Positions 43,783 through 52,666 of a DNA stretch of 64,000 bases are shown here, piece after piece (positions within the stretch are counted from its first letter, which is position 1; the number at the start of each line of letters is the position of its first letter). The stretch lies in assembly GCF_002051585.1 (NCBI RefSeq), contig NZ_MZGX01000009.1, positions 99,599 through 163,598 on the forward strand. The letters run 5' to 3'. The stretch comes from Ruminiclostridium hungatei. Lineage in GTDB: Bacteria > Bacillota > Clostridia > Acetivibrionales > DSM-1351. A model generated the notes under the pieces. The model had not been told where the DNA came from. It was given only the letters and a program-made list of their open reading frames with translations, and did not search any database. Made by a program: the position numbers and the translations under genes.

Positions 43783-44684
43783 CAGCCAGCTCCCCCAAGT
43801 GTAGTGCTGCTATCCTGTCGTCCCCTGAAGCCCATTCCCGCCGTGCTGCCGGTTCCGGTACCGGTATACAGAATGGTTTCCCCGGAGGACACCCCGTTTT
43901 TCACCTCTACTTCAGTACCGTTATTGATTCCCGTGACTATATCCGCCCGCACAGGGCTTCCTCTTCCATTTGGATTTTCTTTGAGCACATAGGGTGCGTT
44001 GTCGGCATCAAAGCTTACAGCATACATGGGTATTGTCACGACACCCTTGGCAGAAGCCTTCACAAGCCTGACTTCCGCGGACATCCCCACCTTCAGGGTC
44101 TGATCCCGGTTCAGGTCGATTGCGGCAATGAAATAGGTCAGACCGTTGGCTACAACCCCCTCCTTGGATATGCTGCTTATTTTGCCCGTAAGTTCCTTGT
44201 TCAAGGCTCCTATTTTAACCTGTGCAGCCATACCCTTTTTCAGATACCCCAGATCATATTCGTCCACTCTGACCTTTATCTCAAGATTATTGTAATCAAC
44301 AATTTCCATGAGCCTGACCCCTGCCATAACCATCACGTCTTCCTCAACGCTAATGGAGGCTACTTCTCCGTCAATCTCCGCAGACAGTTCCTGGCCTGAG
44401 GAAGTCTCAGCCAGTACGTCCCCCTTTTTCACCAGGTCTCCCTCCTTCACTAAAATGTCGGATATCTGCATAACGGTTTCCGAGGTCACTGCCTGTCGGT
44501 GTTTGGCCTCTATATTGCCGGAAAAGGAATGGTATGTTGTAATATCCCCCTCCTGAGCCTTTATGTTCCGGTAATCCTTTAAGTCCCTTCCTCTGTTGAA
44601 CAAAATCGCTGCAACCGCAGCCAGGAATATAATTATGATTAAAGTCACCCACTTCCAGGCTGCGGATTTTCTCTTTGGCTGCAT
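43782..44684 (-). CDS. Membrane-fusion (HlyD/MacA-like) adaptor protein
   Basis: 300 residues: one N-terminal helix (about 11-30), a lipoyl-like hairpin (KEGDLVKKGDVLAE and a paired half near 105-125), then beta-barrel and membrane-proximal domains. The alpha-helical hairpin is absent or very short. First gene of the exporter operon; the C-terminus is Gly/Thr rich. Such adaptors present substrate from the outside of the membrane to the MacB-type permease. Confidence 0.9.
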   Translation of the reverse strand: MQPKRKSAAWKWVTLIIIIFLAAVAAILFNRGRDLKDYRNIKAQEGDITTYHSFSGNIEAKHRQAVTSETVMQISDILVKEGDLVKKGDVLAETSSGQELSAEIDGEVASISVEEDVMVMAGVRLMEIVDYNNLEIKVRVDEYDLGYLKKGMAAQVKIGALNKELTGKISSISKEGVVANGLTYFIAAIDLNRDQTLKVGMSAEVRLVKASAKGVVTIPMYAVSFDADNAPYVLKENPNGRGSPVRADIVTGINNGTEVEVKNGVSSGETILYTGTGTGSTAGMGFRGRQDSSTTLGGAG

Positions 44685-44711
44685 TATATTAATATCCTCC
44701 GCTCAATAAAT

Positions 44712-44749
44712 AAAGAGCATTCATATACCCATCCGGTAGAATGCTCTTT
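44712..44749 (-). terminator. Terminator after the MFS transporter gene
   Basis: AAAGAGCATTC and GAATGCTCTTT pair perfectly around a 16-base loop; the T-run is part of the stem on the minus strand. Confidence 0.7.
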
Positions 44750-44821
44750 AATATATCGTTTGCCTTTTATTATGAAAATATGCATGGGTCGGTCTAAAAG
44801 CAGCACTTCCAATGCGCCTTA

Positions 44822-46006
44822 CTAATCAAGCCCTTCAGTAGTCCGACTATGTGCGGCCCTATTGGTTGACTCGTTAAAAACAATCATCATTGCCGTTACC
44901 ACAAGCAAATAATAAGGATATATTGTAAAGGAAAAATGCTGTGCCAGCAGTCCAAACAGAGGCGGCATTGCGGTTGCACCTGCATAGGCACTGGCCATTT
45001 GTATTCCCATAAGGGCCTGGGACAAATCCTTTCCGAAGCGTTTGGGCGTCTCATGCAGCAGGCAGGGAAAAACCGGCGCGCAGCCTATTCCCATCAGCAG
45101 GAAGCCTGCGGGAAGCAAGCTGTTTTTCCCCAAGGGGAGAAGAATGCATATAAGCCCCGCTGCAATAATCCCCTGTCCAAGCCTCACTAATGTCCTGTTT
45201 TCCATTTTCATTGCAATAAAGCCTGCTGCAAATCTCCCAAGGGTTATGCCGAAATAATACATGGAAACCCATTTTGCTGCTGTTCCTGCAGTGATGCCTT
45301 TGTTCAGCACCAGATAGCTGCCTCCCCAAAGTCCTGCCGCAGCTTCTACAGCGCAATAGCTGAAGAAGGTAAGTAAGGCCGGTTTTGCTCCTGGCTTACC
45401 CAGAATGGCCAGCATACCCGCAGACTCTCCGGACAGTTCCTGCTGCCCGGCCCCTTCCCCAACCTTTCTCCACAGCGGCAGTGAGATAAAAAGGATAATA
45501 ATCAGACATACCTGAATGATTCCGATAGTCCTGTAGCCCGACTTCCATCCGCCCTCCCCTGCAAGAAAAAAAGACATTATCATAGGGCCGGCCGTTGCCC
45601 CTACTCCCCAAAAGCAGTGCAGCCAGCTCATATGGCTTGCCTTATAATGAAGCGCTACAAAATTGTTCAGGGATGCATCCACAGAGCCTGCACCAAGGCC
45701 AAGGGGAACCGACAGGATGCACAGCACCCAAAAATCCCTTGACAGGGAAAAGCCCAGCAAGGCAATTGCCGTCAGAGTGACGCTTACAGCAGTAACCTTG
45801 CCTGTTCCGAATCTACGTATGATTCTTTCACTTAGGACACTTGATATTATTGTACCGCCTGATATTATTACAGAAAGTATGCCTGCATAGGATACCAGCA
45901 AGGACATATCCGTCATTATGGCCGGCCAGGCCGTTCCAAGGAGTGAATCCGGAAGCCCCAGGCTTATAAAAGCCAGATATATTATTATAAGCAGTAAAGT
46001 CGCCAT
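44822..46006 (-). CDS. MFS transporter
   Basis: 394 residues with 12 predicted membrane helices and the FSLG-like first-half and GLGAGSVDASLNNFV motif typical of the MFS group that includes FucP/YfcJ-like and BsSMR sugar or drug carriers. The central loop (about 190-210) is charged. Monocistronic with weak ribosome binding site, followed by a terminator. Substrate not recognisable. Confidence 0.85.
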   Translation of the reverse strand: MATLLLIIIYLAFISLGLPDSLLGTAWPAIMTDMSLLVSYAGILSVIISGGTIISSVLSERIIRRFGTGKVTAVSVTLTAIALLGFSLSRDFWVLCILSVPLGLGAGSVDASLNNFVALHYKASHMSWLHCFWGVGATAGPMIMSFFLAGEGGWKSGYRTIGIIQVCLIIILFISLPLWRKVGEGAGQQELSGESAGMLAILGKPGAKPALLTFFSYCAVEAAAGLWGGSYLVLNKGITAGTAAKWVSMYYFGITLGRFAAGFIAMKMENRTLVRLGQGIIAAGLICILLPLGKNSLLPAGFLLMGIGCAPVFPCLLHETPKRFGKDLSQALMGIQMASAYAGATAMPPLFGLLAQHFSFTIYPYYLLVVTAMMIVFNESTNRAAHSRTTEGLD

Positions 46007-46039
46007 TTCTTACCATCCCGATTTATGGTGTCATATTTT

Positions 46040-46360
46040 TTATTCTATTACAACCGCAGTCCCCGAAACAGTGACCATGAGCATGTTATTGCCCTGTCCA
46101 AGTACTTCATAATCCACGTCGACACCCACAACAGCGTTGGCACCCATATTTTCAGCCCGTTTGGTCATTTCATATATGGCATTTTCTCTTGCCTGTATAA
46201 GCTCGCCCTCATATGAATTTGATCTGCCTCCGAAAAAATTTGTAAGACCTGCTGCAAAATCCTTTATAAAGTCAACTCCTGAAATTACCTCTCCAAAGAC
46301 AATTCCCTTGTAATCAGTTATTTTTCTTCCTTCAACTGTTGGTGTGGTGGTTATAATCAT
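46040..46360 (-). CDS. YbjQ/DUF74 heavy-metal-binding-like protein
   Basis: 106 residues of the YbjQ (UPF0145/DUF74) family: [21 protein letters not shown] start and the [17 protein letters not shown] core. It forms pentameric beta-sandwich assemblies in homologues; function unknown. ATG at 46360 is used because TTGGAG lies close upstream; the longer frame has no site. It follows the MFS gene head-to-tail upstream by 33 bases, and may be co-transcribed with it. Confidence 0.9.
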   Translation of the reverse strand: MIITTTPTVEGRKITDYKGIVFGEVISGVDFIKDFAAGLTNFFGGRSNSYEGELIQARENAIYEMTKRAENMGANAVVGVDVDYEVLGQGNNMLMVTVSGTAVVIE

Positions 46361-46647
46361 GTTTTTCTCCAATCCGGCGTATAAAGCAGCCTGCTTCACG
46401 CCTGAAAATAATAATTAATAATATTGTTCTTACGTTGAGTGTATACCTTCGTCAATTATTAGTCTATCATTTTAATATACGGATTCAAGCTTGATTTTAT
46501 ATAATGAATTTTTTTGGAGCTGCACCGCATAAGAGGGCTTTTGCAGGCAAAGCACCCGCTTTTAACGGCAACTGCAATGCTATCACTGGAAAATTTCAGA
46601 ATTTAATGTTATAATCAAACCATTCTGAAAAAACGAAAGAAGATATT

Positions 46648-48294
46648 ATGGAAAACAGTTTTAATAATTTAGGAATTACAGCACCAATATTAAAGGCTCT
46701 GGAGGAAATGGGTTTCCAAACTCCCACCGAAGTTCAGAGCAGAGCCATACCTCATATTTTAAACAAGGAAGACCTCATTGTCATGTCAAAGACAGGAAGC
46801 GGTAAAACAGCAGTATTCGGTGTTTCCATGCTTCAAATGACAGATCCCTCTTCCGACGGCCCTCAGGGCCTGATACTTACGCCGGTCCGTGAACTGGCAG
46901 TCCAGGTGGACAATGATATTAAAAAAATGGCAAAGCACCTGTCACACAGGACAACAGCGGTATATGGGCAGCATAGCCTGACCGTAGAGGTTCAGGAGCT
47001 GAAGAAAGGTGTCACCATAGTTACGGGAACACCGGGAAGGGTCTTTGACCATATCCAGCACGGCAATTTAGTCACCAAAAACATCCGCTTTCTGGTGCTG
47101 GATGAAGCAGACAGGATGCTGGACATGGGATTTCTGGATCAGGTAAAAAGAATTATCCGCTCCGTTCCAAAGGACAGGATAACCCTGCTTTTTTCTGCCA
47201 CTATGCCTTCTGAAATACACAGGATCTGCAGAGAATACATGAAGAATCCTCTGACTGTTGAAATCGAGTCACAGACAAAAACAGTTGATTCCATACAGCA
47301 GGAATACTATAGAGTTGTACCAAATGAAAAACGTACACAGCTTAACAGGCTGCTTATTATTGAACAGCCCGAAAGCTGTATGATTTTCTGCAATACCAGA
47401 ATGGGAGTCGACCATGTCCAGAACTTTCTGACAAAACAGGGCTACGCTTCGGAGGCGCTTCACGGCGATATCCCCCAGGGTAAGAGGACAAAAACCATCC
47501 AGCAGTTCAAGCAGGGCGAGTTTCATATCCTGGTTGCTACTGATGTTGCCGCAAGAGGCATTCATATAGAAAATCTGTCCCTGGTCATCAACTACGACGT
47601 TCCTGTGGAAAAGGACAGCTACGTGCACAGGATAGGCCGTACAGGCAGAGCAGGCAATGGAGGAAAAGCACTTTCCCTGGTTACCAGTGATGATATTATG
47701 ACCCTTTATGAGATTGAAGAGCACATAGGCGCCATGATACCCGAATCAGAGCTTCCACAGGAGGAACTCTTTAACCGGCGCAAGGCCGAAGCAGGAGATT
47801 GGCTGCTTGCCAATGCGCTCAAAGCAAAGCCTGCAGGTATCAAGACTCCGCGGGCTGTCTCAGGTGCTGCCGAAAAAGGCGGACGCAGGACAGGTTCCGG
47901 CAGCAAGACTTCCTCCGGCGCAAAAGCTTCAAAACCGGGTGAAAAGCACAAGGATAACAGAGTTCAAAGCAAGCCCTCCGGCAAATCCGGCAGCGCCGGC
48001 AGGGACGCCCAAAATAAAACCGCTGCGGCAAGCGGCGGCAGCAGAGATAATACCCGGCAGAAGCAAGCGGCTAACAGCATGCCAAGGCAGAAGCCGGCCG
48101 GTGAACGTAAACCCAACAGCGGCAAAGCGCATTTTGACAGGCGGAATTATCCTGCTGCCTCAAAGGCTGCCAATACCGGCAGACCGGCTCCGGAGAAAAC
48201 CGGCACTCCTGCCGCCCCTGTATCTGCACCGCCGGCACAGCACAAAAAGAAGCCCCTTCTGAGGAGGCTGCTGGAAAACATATTCGGCAAGTAA
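46648..48294 (+). CDS. DEAD-box RNA helicase with basic disordered tail
   Basis: 548 residues. The core has a Q motif (GFQTPTEVQSRAIP), motif I SKTGSGKT, Ia TPVRELA, II DEAD (VLDEADRMLD), III SAT, and VI HRIGRTGRAG: an RhlE/CshA-type helicase that unwinds RNA for ribosome assembly or mRNA decay. Residues about 395-548 are a low-complexity tail rich in Gly, Ser, Lys, Pro and Ala, probably unstructured and RNA-binding. Preceded by a 250-base leader and ended by a good terminator. Expression is probably raised by cold, as known for the family. Confidence 0.94.
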   Translation: MENSFNNLGITAPILKALEEMGFQTPTEVQSRAIPHILNKEDLIVMSKTGSGKTAVFGVSMLQMTDPSSDGPQGLILTPVRELAVQVDNDIKKMAKHLSHRTTAVYGQHSLTVEVQELKKGVTIVTGTPGRVFDHIQHGNLVTKNIRFLVLDEADRMLDMGFLDQVKRIIRSVPKDRITLLFSATMPSEIHRICREYMKNPLTVEIESQTKTVDSIQQEYYRVVPNEKRTQLNRLLIIEQPESCMIFCNTRMGVDHVQNFLTKQGYASEALHGDIPQGKRTKTIQQFKQGEFHILVATDVAARGIHIENLSLVINYDVPVEKDSYVHRIGRTGRAGNGGKALSLVTSDDIMTLYEIEEHIGAMIPESELPQEELFNRRKAEAGDWLLANALKAKPAGIKTPRAVSGAAEKGGRRTGSGSKTSSGAKASKPGEKHKDNRVQSKPSGKSGSAGRDAQNKTAAASGGSRDNTRQKQAANSMPRQKPAGERKPNSGKAHFDRRNYPAASKAANTGRPAPEKTGTPAAPVSAPPAQHKKKPLLRRLLENIFGK

Positions 48295-48330
48295 GCCCGG
48301 ATATATGTGAAGTATATTCATGAGCATGAA

Positions 48331-48366
48331 GGCTGTTAAACATGAAAGCAACATGTTTTAACAGCC
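48331..48366 (+). terminator. Terminator after the DEAD-box helicase
   Basis: GGCTGTTAAACATG pairs with CATGTTTTAACAGCC (one bulge) around a 7-base loop, followed by TCTTTGTATTT. It may also serve the convergent GNAT gene. Confidence 0.85.
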
Positions 48367-48393
48367 TCTTTGTATTTATGGTTTCCTGCTTAT

Positions 48394-48975
48394 TTATAAT
48401 TTTTTGCATTTAAGCTTATGGATAAACTGCTCTCCTAAAAGCTCATAATATATTTCATACATTATGCCATGGATGTTTTCGTTTACTTCCTTCAACGGCG
48501 TCCCGCACCCAAAGACCATGAGATGCATGGGAACGTCCCATATGGCATAATCTATTCCGGGAACAAGGCTAAAGCCTGCGCGGCTGTAAAATTCCATTCT
48601 CTTTTCACGTATTCCCGCGTCTTCCAGGTGCAAAGCGTCCTCAGCCTTTTCAACCTCCACGATTATACCGCTTGACCGGGAGTACATTTCCTTCAGCTTC
48701 TCAAGAAATACCGTTCCAACGCCCGTTCCCCTGTACTCTTTATAAACTGCGAAAAAGCTTACAAGCACAAACCTGTTCGAGGGTCCTTCCGCACATATTG
48801 AATAGGCCGCATCCCTTCCGTCATGTACCAGAATCCACCCCTTTTGAATATTGGCTTCAAGCTGTTTGTACAGCTTGTCATAGGGAGGATATTCCCCTTG
48901 CGCAAAATCTGCGGTTATACGTTTATATATTGCCTCAAGCTCTGATAAGTGCATATTTCTGATTGCAGTTCCCAT
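48394..48975 (-). CDS. GNAT family N-acetyltransferase
   Basis: 193 residues with the GNAT fold; the acetyl-CoA pyrophosphate loop is YKEYRGTGVGTVFLEKL (about 92-108), an R/Q-x-x-G-x-G/A variant. Fold prediction supports a cytoplasmic acyltransferase, but the substrate is unknown. Start has AAAGGAT upstream. Confidence 0.8.
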   Translation of the reverse strand: MGTAIRNMHLSELEAIYKRITADFAQGEYPPYDKLYKQLEANIQKGWILVHDGRDAAYSICAEGPSNRFVLVSFFAVYKEYRGTGVGTVFLEKLKEMYSRSSGIIVEVEKAEDALHLEDAGIREKRMEFYSRAGFSLVPGIDYAIWDVPMHLMVFGCGTPLKEVNENIHGIMYEIYYELLGEQFIHKLKCKKL

Positions 48976-49080
48976 CTATACATATCCTTTAATATTTTTT
49001 TGATAACCGGGACAGCTCCCGCTTGTATATTGCCACATAAGGCTGCTGATATTAAGATGTCCGGTTTTTAGGATTTCATT

Positions 49081-50718
49081 CTATCTTATCTCATTCTGAG
49101 CTGCCACAAGGCTTGCAGCGCCAAACCTTTCCCTCAGTTTGGGCTTTTCAATTTTTCCGGTAGGATTCCTGGGCACAGTATCAAAAATAACCTTCTTTGG
49201 CCGTTTATAGCGCGGCATGGAAGCACAGAAAGCCTCTATCTCCTGGTCTGTGCAGGTACATCCAGGTTTCAGCTCAATGATGGCCGCCGCGATTTCACCC
49301 TGGCGTTTATCCGGCAGCCCTATAACTGCCACATCCTTTATAGCCTTGTGGGCTCTTAAAAAATCCTCAATCTGGACGGGATATATGTTTTCTCCGCCGC
49401 TTATGATAACGTCCTTTTTCCTGTCAACAAGATATATGAAGCCATCCTCATCCATCCTGGCCATATCGCCGGTAAACAGCCATCCGTCTTTCAGCACCGC
49501 AGCAGTGGCTTCCCGGTCATTAAAGTAACACTTCATCACTCCCGGTCCCTTTACAGCCAGTTCCCCCACCTGCCCCTGGGTTACAGGGCTGCCGCCTTCA
49601 TCTGTAACTTTTACCTCCCAGTTGTAGCCCGGTACTCCTATGGCTCCAACCTTATGTATGTTCTCCACACCCAGATGGACACAGCCCGGCCCGATGGATT
49701 CACTGAGGCCATAGTTGGTGTCATACTGGTGATGAGGGAAATATTTTTTCCAGCGCCGTATGAGGCTTGGGGGTACGGGCTGGGCTCCGATGTGCATCAG
49801 CCTCCATTGTGAAAGCTGGTAATCTTCAAGCCTTACATCCCCTCTGTCAATAGCGTCAAGAATATCCTGAGCCCAGGGGACCAGCAGCCAGACAATGGTT
49901 ATTCTTTCTTCGGACACTGTCTTCAAAATCCATTCGGGCTTTATCCCTCGCAGGATAACTGCCCTGCTGCCTGCAAGGAAGCTTCCGAACCAGTGCATTT
50001 TTGCGCCTGTATGGTATAGCGGAGGTATGCACAAAAAGTTGTCTTCTCTGGTTTGCCCATGGTGGTGGTATTCTGTATAACAGGCCGACAGCAAACTTTC
50101 ATGGGTATGCAAAATTGCCTTTGGAAAGCCTGTGGTCCCTGAGGAAAAGTATATTGCCGCATCGTCCCCCTCCCTCAGTTCCACAGCCGGTGCTTCCGAG
50201 GAGCAGTTGGCTGTGAGGCGGTCATAGTTTTCCGCAAAGGTAGGCCGGTTTTCTCCGGCAAAAAACAATGTCCCCACCTGGGGTATCTGATCATATATTG
50301 CTTCAATCCTTCCGATAAATTCAGGACCGAAAACCAGTGCAGATGTCTCGGACAGTTCCAGGCAATACTTTATCTCCTCGGCAGTATACCGGAAATTCAT
50401 AGGTACTGCCAGAGCACCGGCCTTCAATATGCCAAAATATATGGGCAGCCACTCCAGACAATTCATCATCAGAATGGCAACCTTTTCACCTTTTTTTATG
50501 CCCCGCTTTAACAGCAGGTTGGCAAATCTGTTGGCCTTTTCATCAAAGACGCGCCAGGTCATCTCCCTCCGGTATTCACCCGCAGGATTATTTTCTATGA
50601 GCTCGTATTCCTTCCATATGACATTGTGGCTGTCCTGAAGATCAAGATTTATTTCTGTCAGACATATCTCAGCCCCGTATAACCGGGCATTTTTGGATAA
50701 AATTTCAGTGATAGGCAT
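49081..50718 (-). CDS. AMP-dependent acyl-CoA synthetase
   Basis: 545 residues. The ANL-family motifs are complete: AIYFSSGTTGFPKAILH (A3, P-loop), YGLSESIG (A5), GDMARMDEDGFIYLVDRKKDVI (A7/A8) and the C-terminal NPTGKIEK with the catalytic Lys. It would activate a carboxylic acid to its CoA ester (medium or long chain, or an aromatic acid). No fatty-acid degradation genes are adjacent. Start has AGGAAG upstream. Confidence 0.92.
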   Translation of the reverse strand: MPITEILSKNARLYGAEICLTEINLDLQDSHNVIWKEYELIENNPAGEYRREMTWRVFDEKANRFANLLLKRGIKKGEKVAILMMNCLEWLPIYFGILKAGALAVPMNFRYTAEEIKYCLELSETSALVFGPEFIGRIEAIYDQIPQVGTLFFAGENRPTFAENYDRLTANCSSEAPAVELREGDDAAIYFSSGTTGFPKAILHTHESLLSACYTEYHHHGQTREDNFLCIPPLYHTGAKMHWFGSFLAGSRAVILRGIKPEWILKTVSEERITIVWLLVPWAQDILDAIDRGDVRLEDYQLSQWRLMHIGAQPVPPSLIRRWKKYFPHHQYDTNYGLSESIGPGCVHLGVENIHKVGAIGVPGYNWEVKVTDEGGSPVTQGQVGELAVKGPGVMKCYFNDREATAAVLKDGWLFTGDMARMDEDGFIYLVDRKKDVIISGGENIYPVQIEDFLRAHKAIKDVAVIGLPDKRQGEIAAAIIELKPGCTCTDQEIEAFCASMPRYKRPKKVIFDTVPRNPTGKIEKPKLRERFGAASLVAAQNEIR

Positions 50719-50808
50719 TTCCCGCTTCCTCCCGTTCTACCATATATACATATATGCCGTATTAACCGTACTACAGACTGCCCAAAAATCATATCCGGCG
50801 TTTTACCA

Positions 50809-50950
50809 AAGTCAATTACGGTTCAAAGCCTTCACTTTTAAGTGCTTTTATGCCGACTTTGCATGCAGTTTGGGCTTGAAAAAGTTTTTACTTCAGGGGG
50901 CTTTAGCCTCAAACTCAAACTATCGGCTTTCAGACGATAGTAATTGACTT
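50809..50950. mobile_element. 142-bp MITE-like repeat, AAGTCAATTAC ends
   Basis: Perfect 11-bp terminal inverted repeats AAGTCAATTAC / GTAATTGACTT. Its left 29 bases recur inverted at 6749-6777. No coding capacity. It lies in a 636-base gene-free region (50719-51354); the remainder of that gap shows only the upstream AT-rich sequence of the BMP lipoprotein gene. Confidence 0.7.
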
Positions 50951-51354
50951 GCAATAAATCAAATAATACGACACTTTATATTATAAAATGAGATATGCTG
51001 CTAATCAACACAATATTATCCATATGAATGAAAAAGCTTCTCCGCTGCTGCCTTAAATATTTTTCGGGGGACTATTTCCCGGAATGTCTTTTTGAAAGCC
51101 CAGTTCCATTCCTGCAAATAAATAAAGCCTTTCCCTCCCGTCTGCATTAAAAAATCCTGTATATGTGCAATAGTATTTGCTTTGAGCAAGTTCGCCCTTT
51201 TTATAAAATCTACATACTTTTTATAAAATAAAACAAATATATAGATAGGAGTTTTAAAAAAATGATAAGTTGGATAATAAATGTATTTTCAGCATAAACA
51301 TATTTCATAAACATATTTAAAATACAAAATTATAAAAACAGGGAGGCACTTATA

Positions 51355-52506
51355 ATGAAAAAGATATTAGCAATAGGGATGGCTCTTATCCTGGTATGCG
51401 TCATGCTTGCAGGCTGCGGCGCCGGTACTGGTTCAAAAAGCGGCAGCGGTTTTGAGATTGCATTGATTACGGACAAGGGAAACATTGATGACAAATCCTT
51501 CAACCAGGGTTCCTGGGAAGGTGTTGTAAAGTTTGCGGAGGAAAACAAGATATCCTACAAGTATTACAAGCCTGAGGAAGCAAATGATGCCGGTTACCTG
51601 GCCTCCATCGACCTGGCTGTGACAGGCGGCGCGAAAGTTATAGTAACTCCTGGTTTTCTGTTTGAAGTACCGGTCTACGAGGCCCAGACAAAATATCCCA
51701 ATGTAAAATTCATTCTTCTGGACGGGGCTCCGCATAAGGCAAATGATTATGCACCCGATATCAAATCAAATGTAGCCAGCATCAAGTACGCCGAACAGGA
51801 GCCCGGTTATCTTGCAGGGTATGCCGCCGTCACGGATGGTATGACCAAGCTGGGCTTTATGGGCGGTATGGCTGTTCCTGCCGTTCAGGCATACGGTTAC
51901 GGCTTCCTCCAGGGAGCAGAGGCTGCCGCCGTAAAATCAGGCCTGGGTGACGGTTCCATCACCGTTACTTATCACTATACCGGAGACTTTGCCGAGACAG
52001 ATACAAACAAGGCCACAGCCAAGACTATCTTTCAGGAAGGTACTGAGGTCATATTTGCCTGCGGAGGTCCCGTGGGCAAGAGTGTAATGTCCGCGGCAAA
52101 AGAAGCAGGTAAAAAGGTCATCGGTGTAGACGTGGATCAGCGCTATGACAGCGATACGGTTATAACCTCTGCCATGAAGGAACTGGGCGGTTCGGTTATA
52201 CAGGTGCTCGCAGCCATATACAAGGATAATAAATGGGACTCTTTTTCAGGAAAAACTACAATCTTTGATTCCAAAAACGATGGCATCGGACTTCCCACCA
52301 TAGTACTTGGAGATGAAAAAGCAGATGCCTTCGACAGGTTCAAAACCTTCAAAAAGGCCGACTATGAAGCAGTGCTCGCTTCCCTTAAAGATGGCTCGGT
52401 AAAACCGCTCAGCACCATCAAGGTTGCTGCTGAAACCGGCTATGCAACCGCAGCCGAGCTTGCTTCACAGTTAAATCTTAAAAAGGTTAAGGTTACAGTA
52501 AGATAA
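51355..52506 (+). CDS. BMP family substrate-binding lipoprotein of a nucleoside ABC importer
   Basis: 383 residues: signal peptide with lipobox Cys21 (MLAGCG), then a BMP/PnrA periplasmic-binding fold (DKGNIDDKSFNQGSWEG, DGAPH, GFMGGM, VDVDQRY). BMP proteins bind purine or pyrimidine nucleosides. It is first in an operon with one ATPase and two permeases. A strong hairpin directly after the gene could make most transcripts stop here, giving the expected excess of binding protein. Confidence 0.93.
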   Translation: MKKILAIGMALILVCVMLAGCGAGTGSKSGSGFEIALITDKGNIDDKSFNQGSWEGVVKFAEENKISYKYYKPEEANDAGYLASIDLAVTGGAKVIVTPGFLFEVPVYEAQTKYPNVKFILLDGAPHKANDYAPDIKSNVASIKYAEQEPGYLAGYAAVTDGMTKLGFMGGMAVPAVQAYGYGFLQGAEAAAVKSGLGDGSITVTYHYTGDFAETDTNKATAKTIFQEGTEVIFACGGPVGKSVMSAAKEAGKKVIGVDVDQRYDSDTVITSAMKELGGSVIQVLAAIYKDNKWDSFSGKTTIFDSKNDGIGLPTIVLGDEKADAFDRFKTFKKADYEAVLASLKDGSVKPLSTIKVAAETGYATAAELASQLNLKKVKVTVR

Positions 52507-52544
52507 CAGGATAAACAGGGTTGACCTATATATGTATGCCCTTT

Positions 52545-52571
52545 AACGGGGAAGGGAAAACCTTCCCCGTT
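52545..52571 (+). terminator. Attenuator-like hairpin between bmp and ATPase genes
   Basis: AACGGGGAAGG and CCTTCCCCGTT pair perfectly around GAAAA; only a weak T-run follows (AATTTGTC). It may act as a partial terminator and stabilise the upstream mRNA. Confidence 0.7.
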
Positions 52572-52666
52572 AATTTGTCTATGTTGAATAATAATAAATG
52601 TTGACAGTATGCGGTGCATCTGCGGTTTAACTGCGTGCAACGCAAGCAGACGGGGAGCTTTGACTT

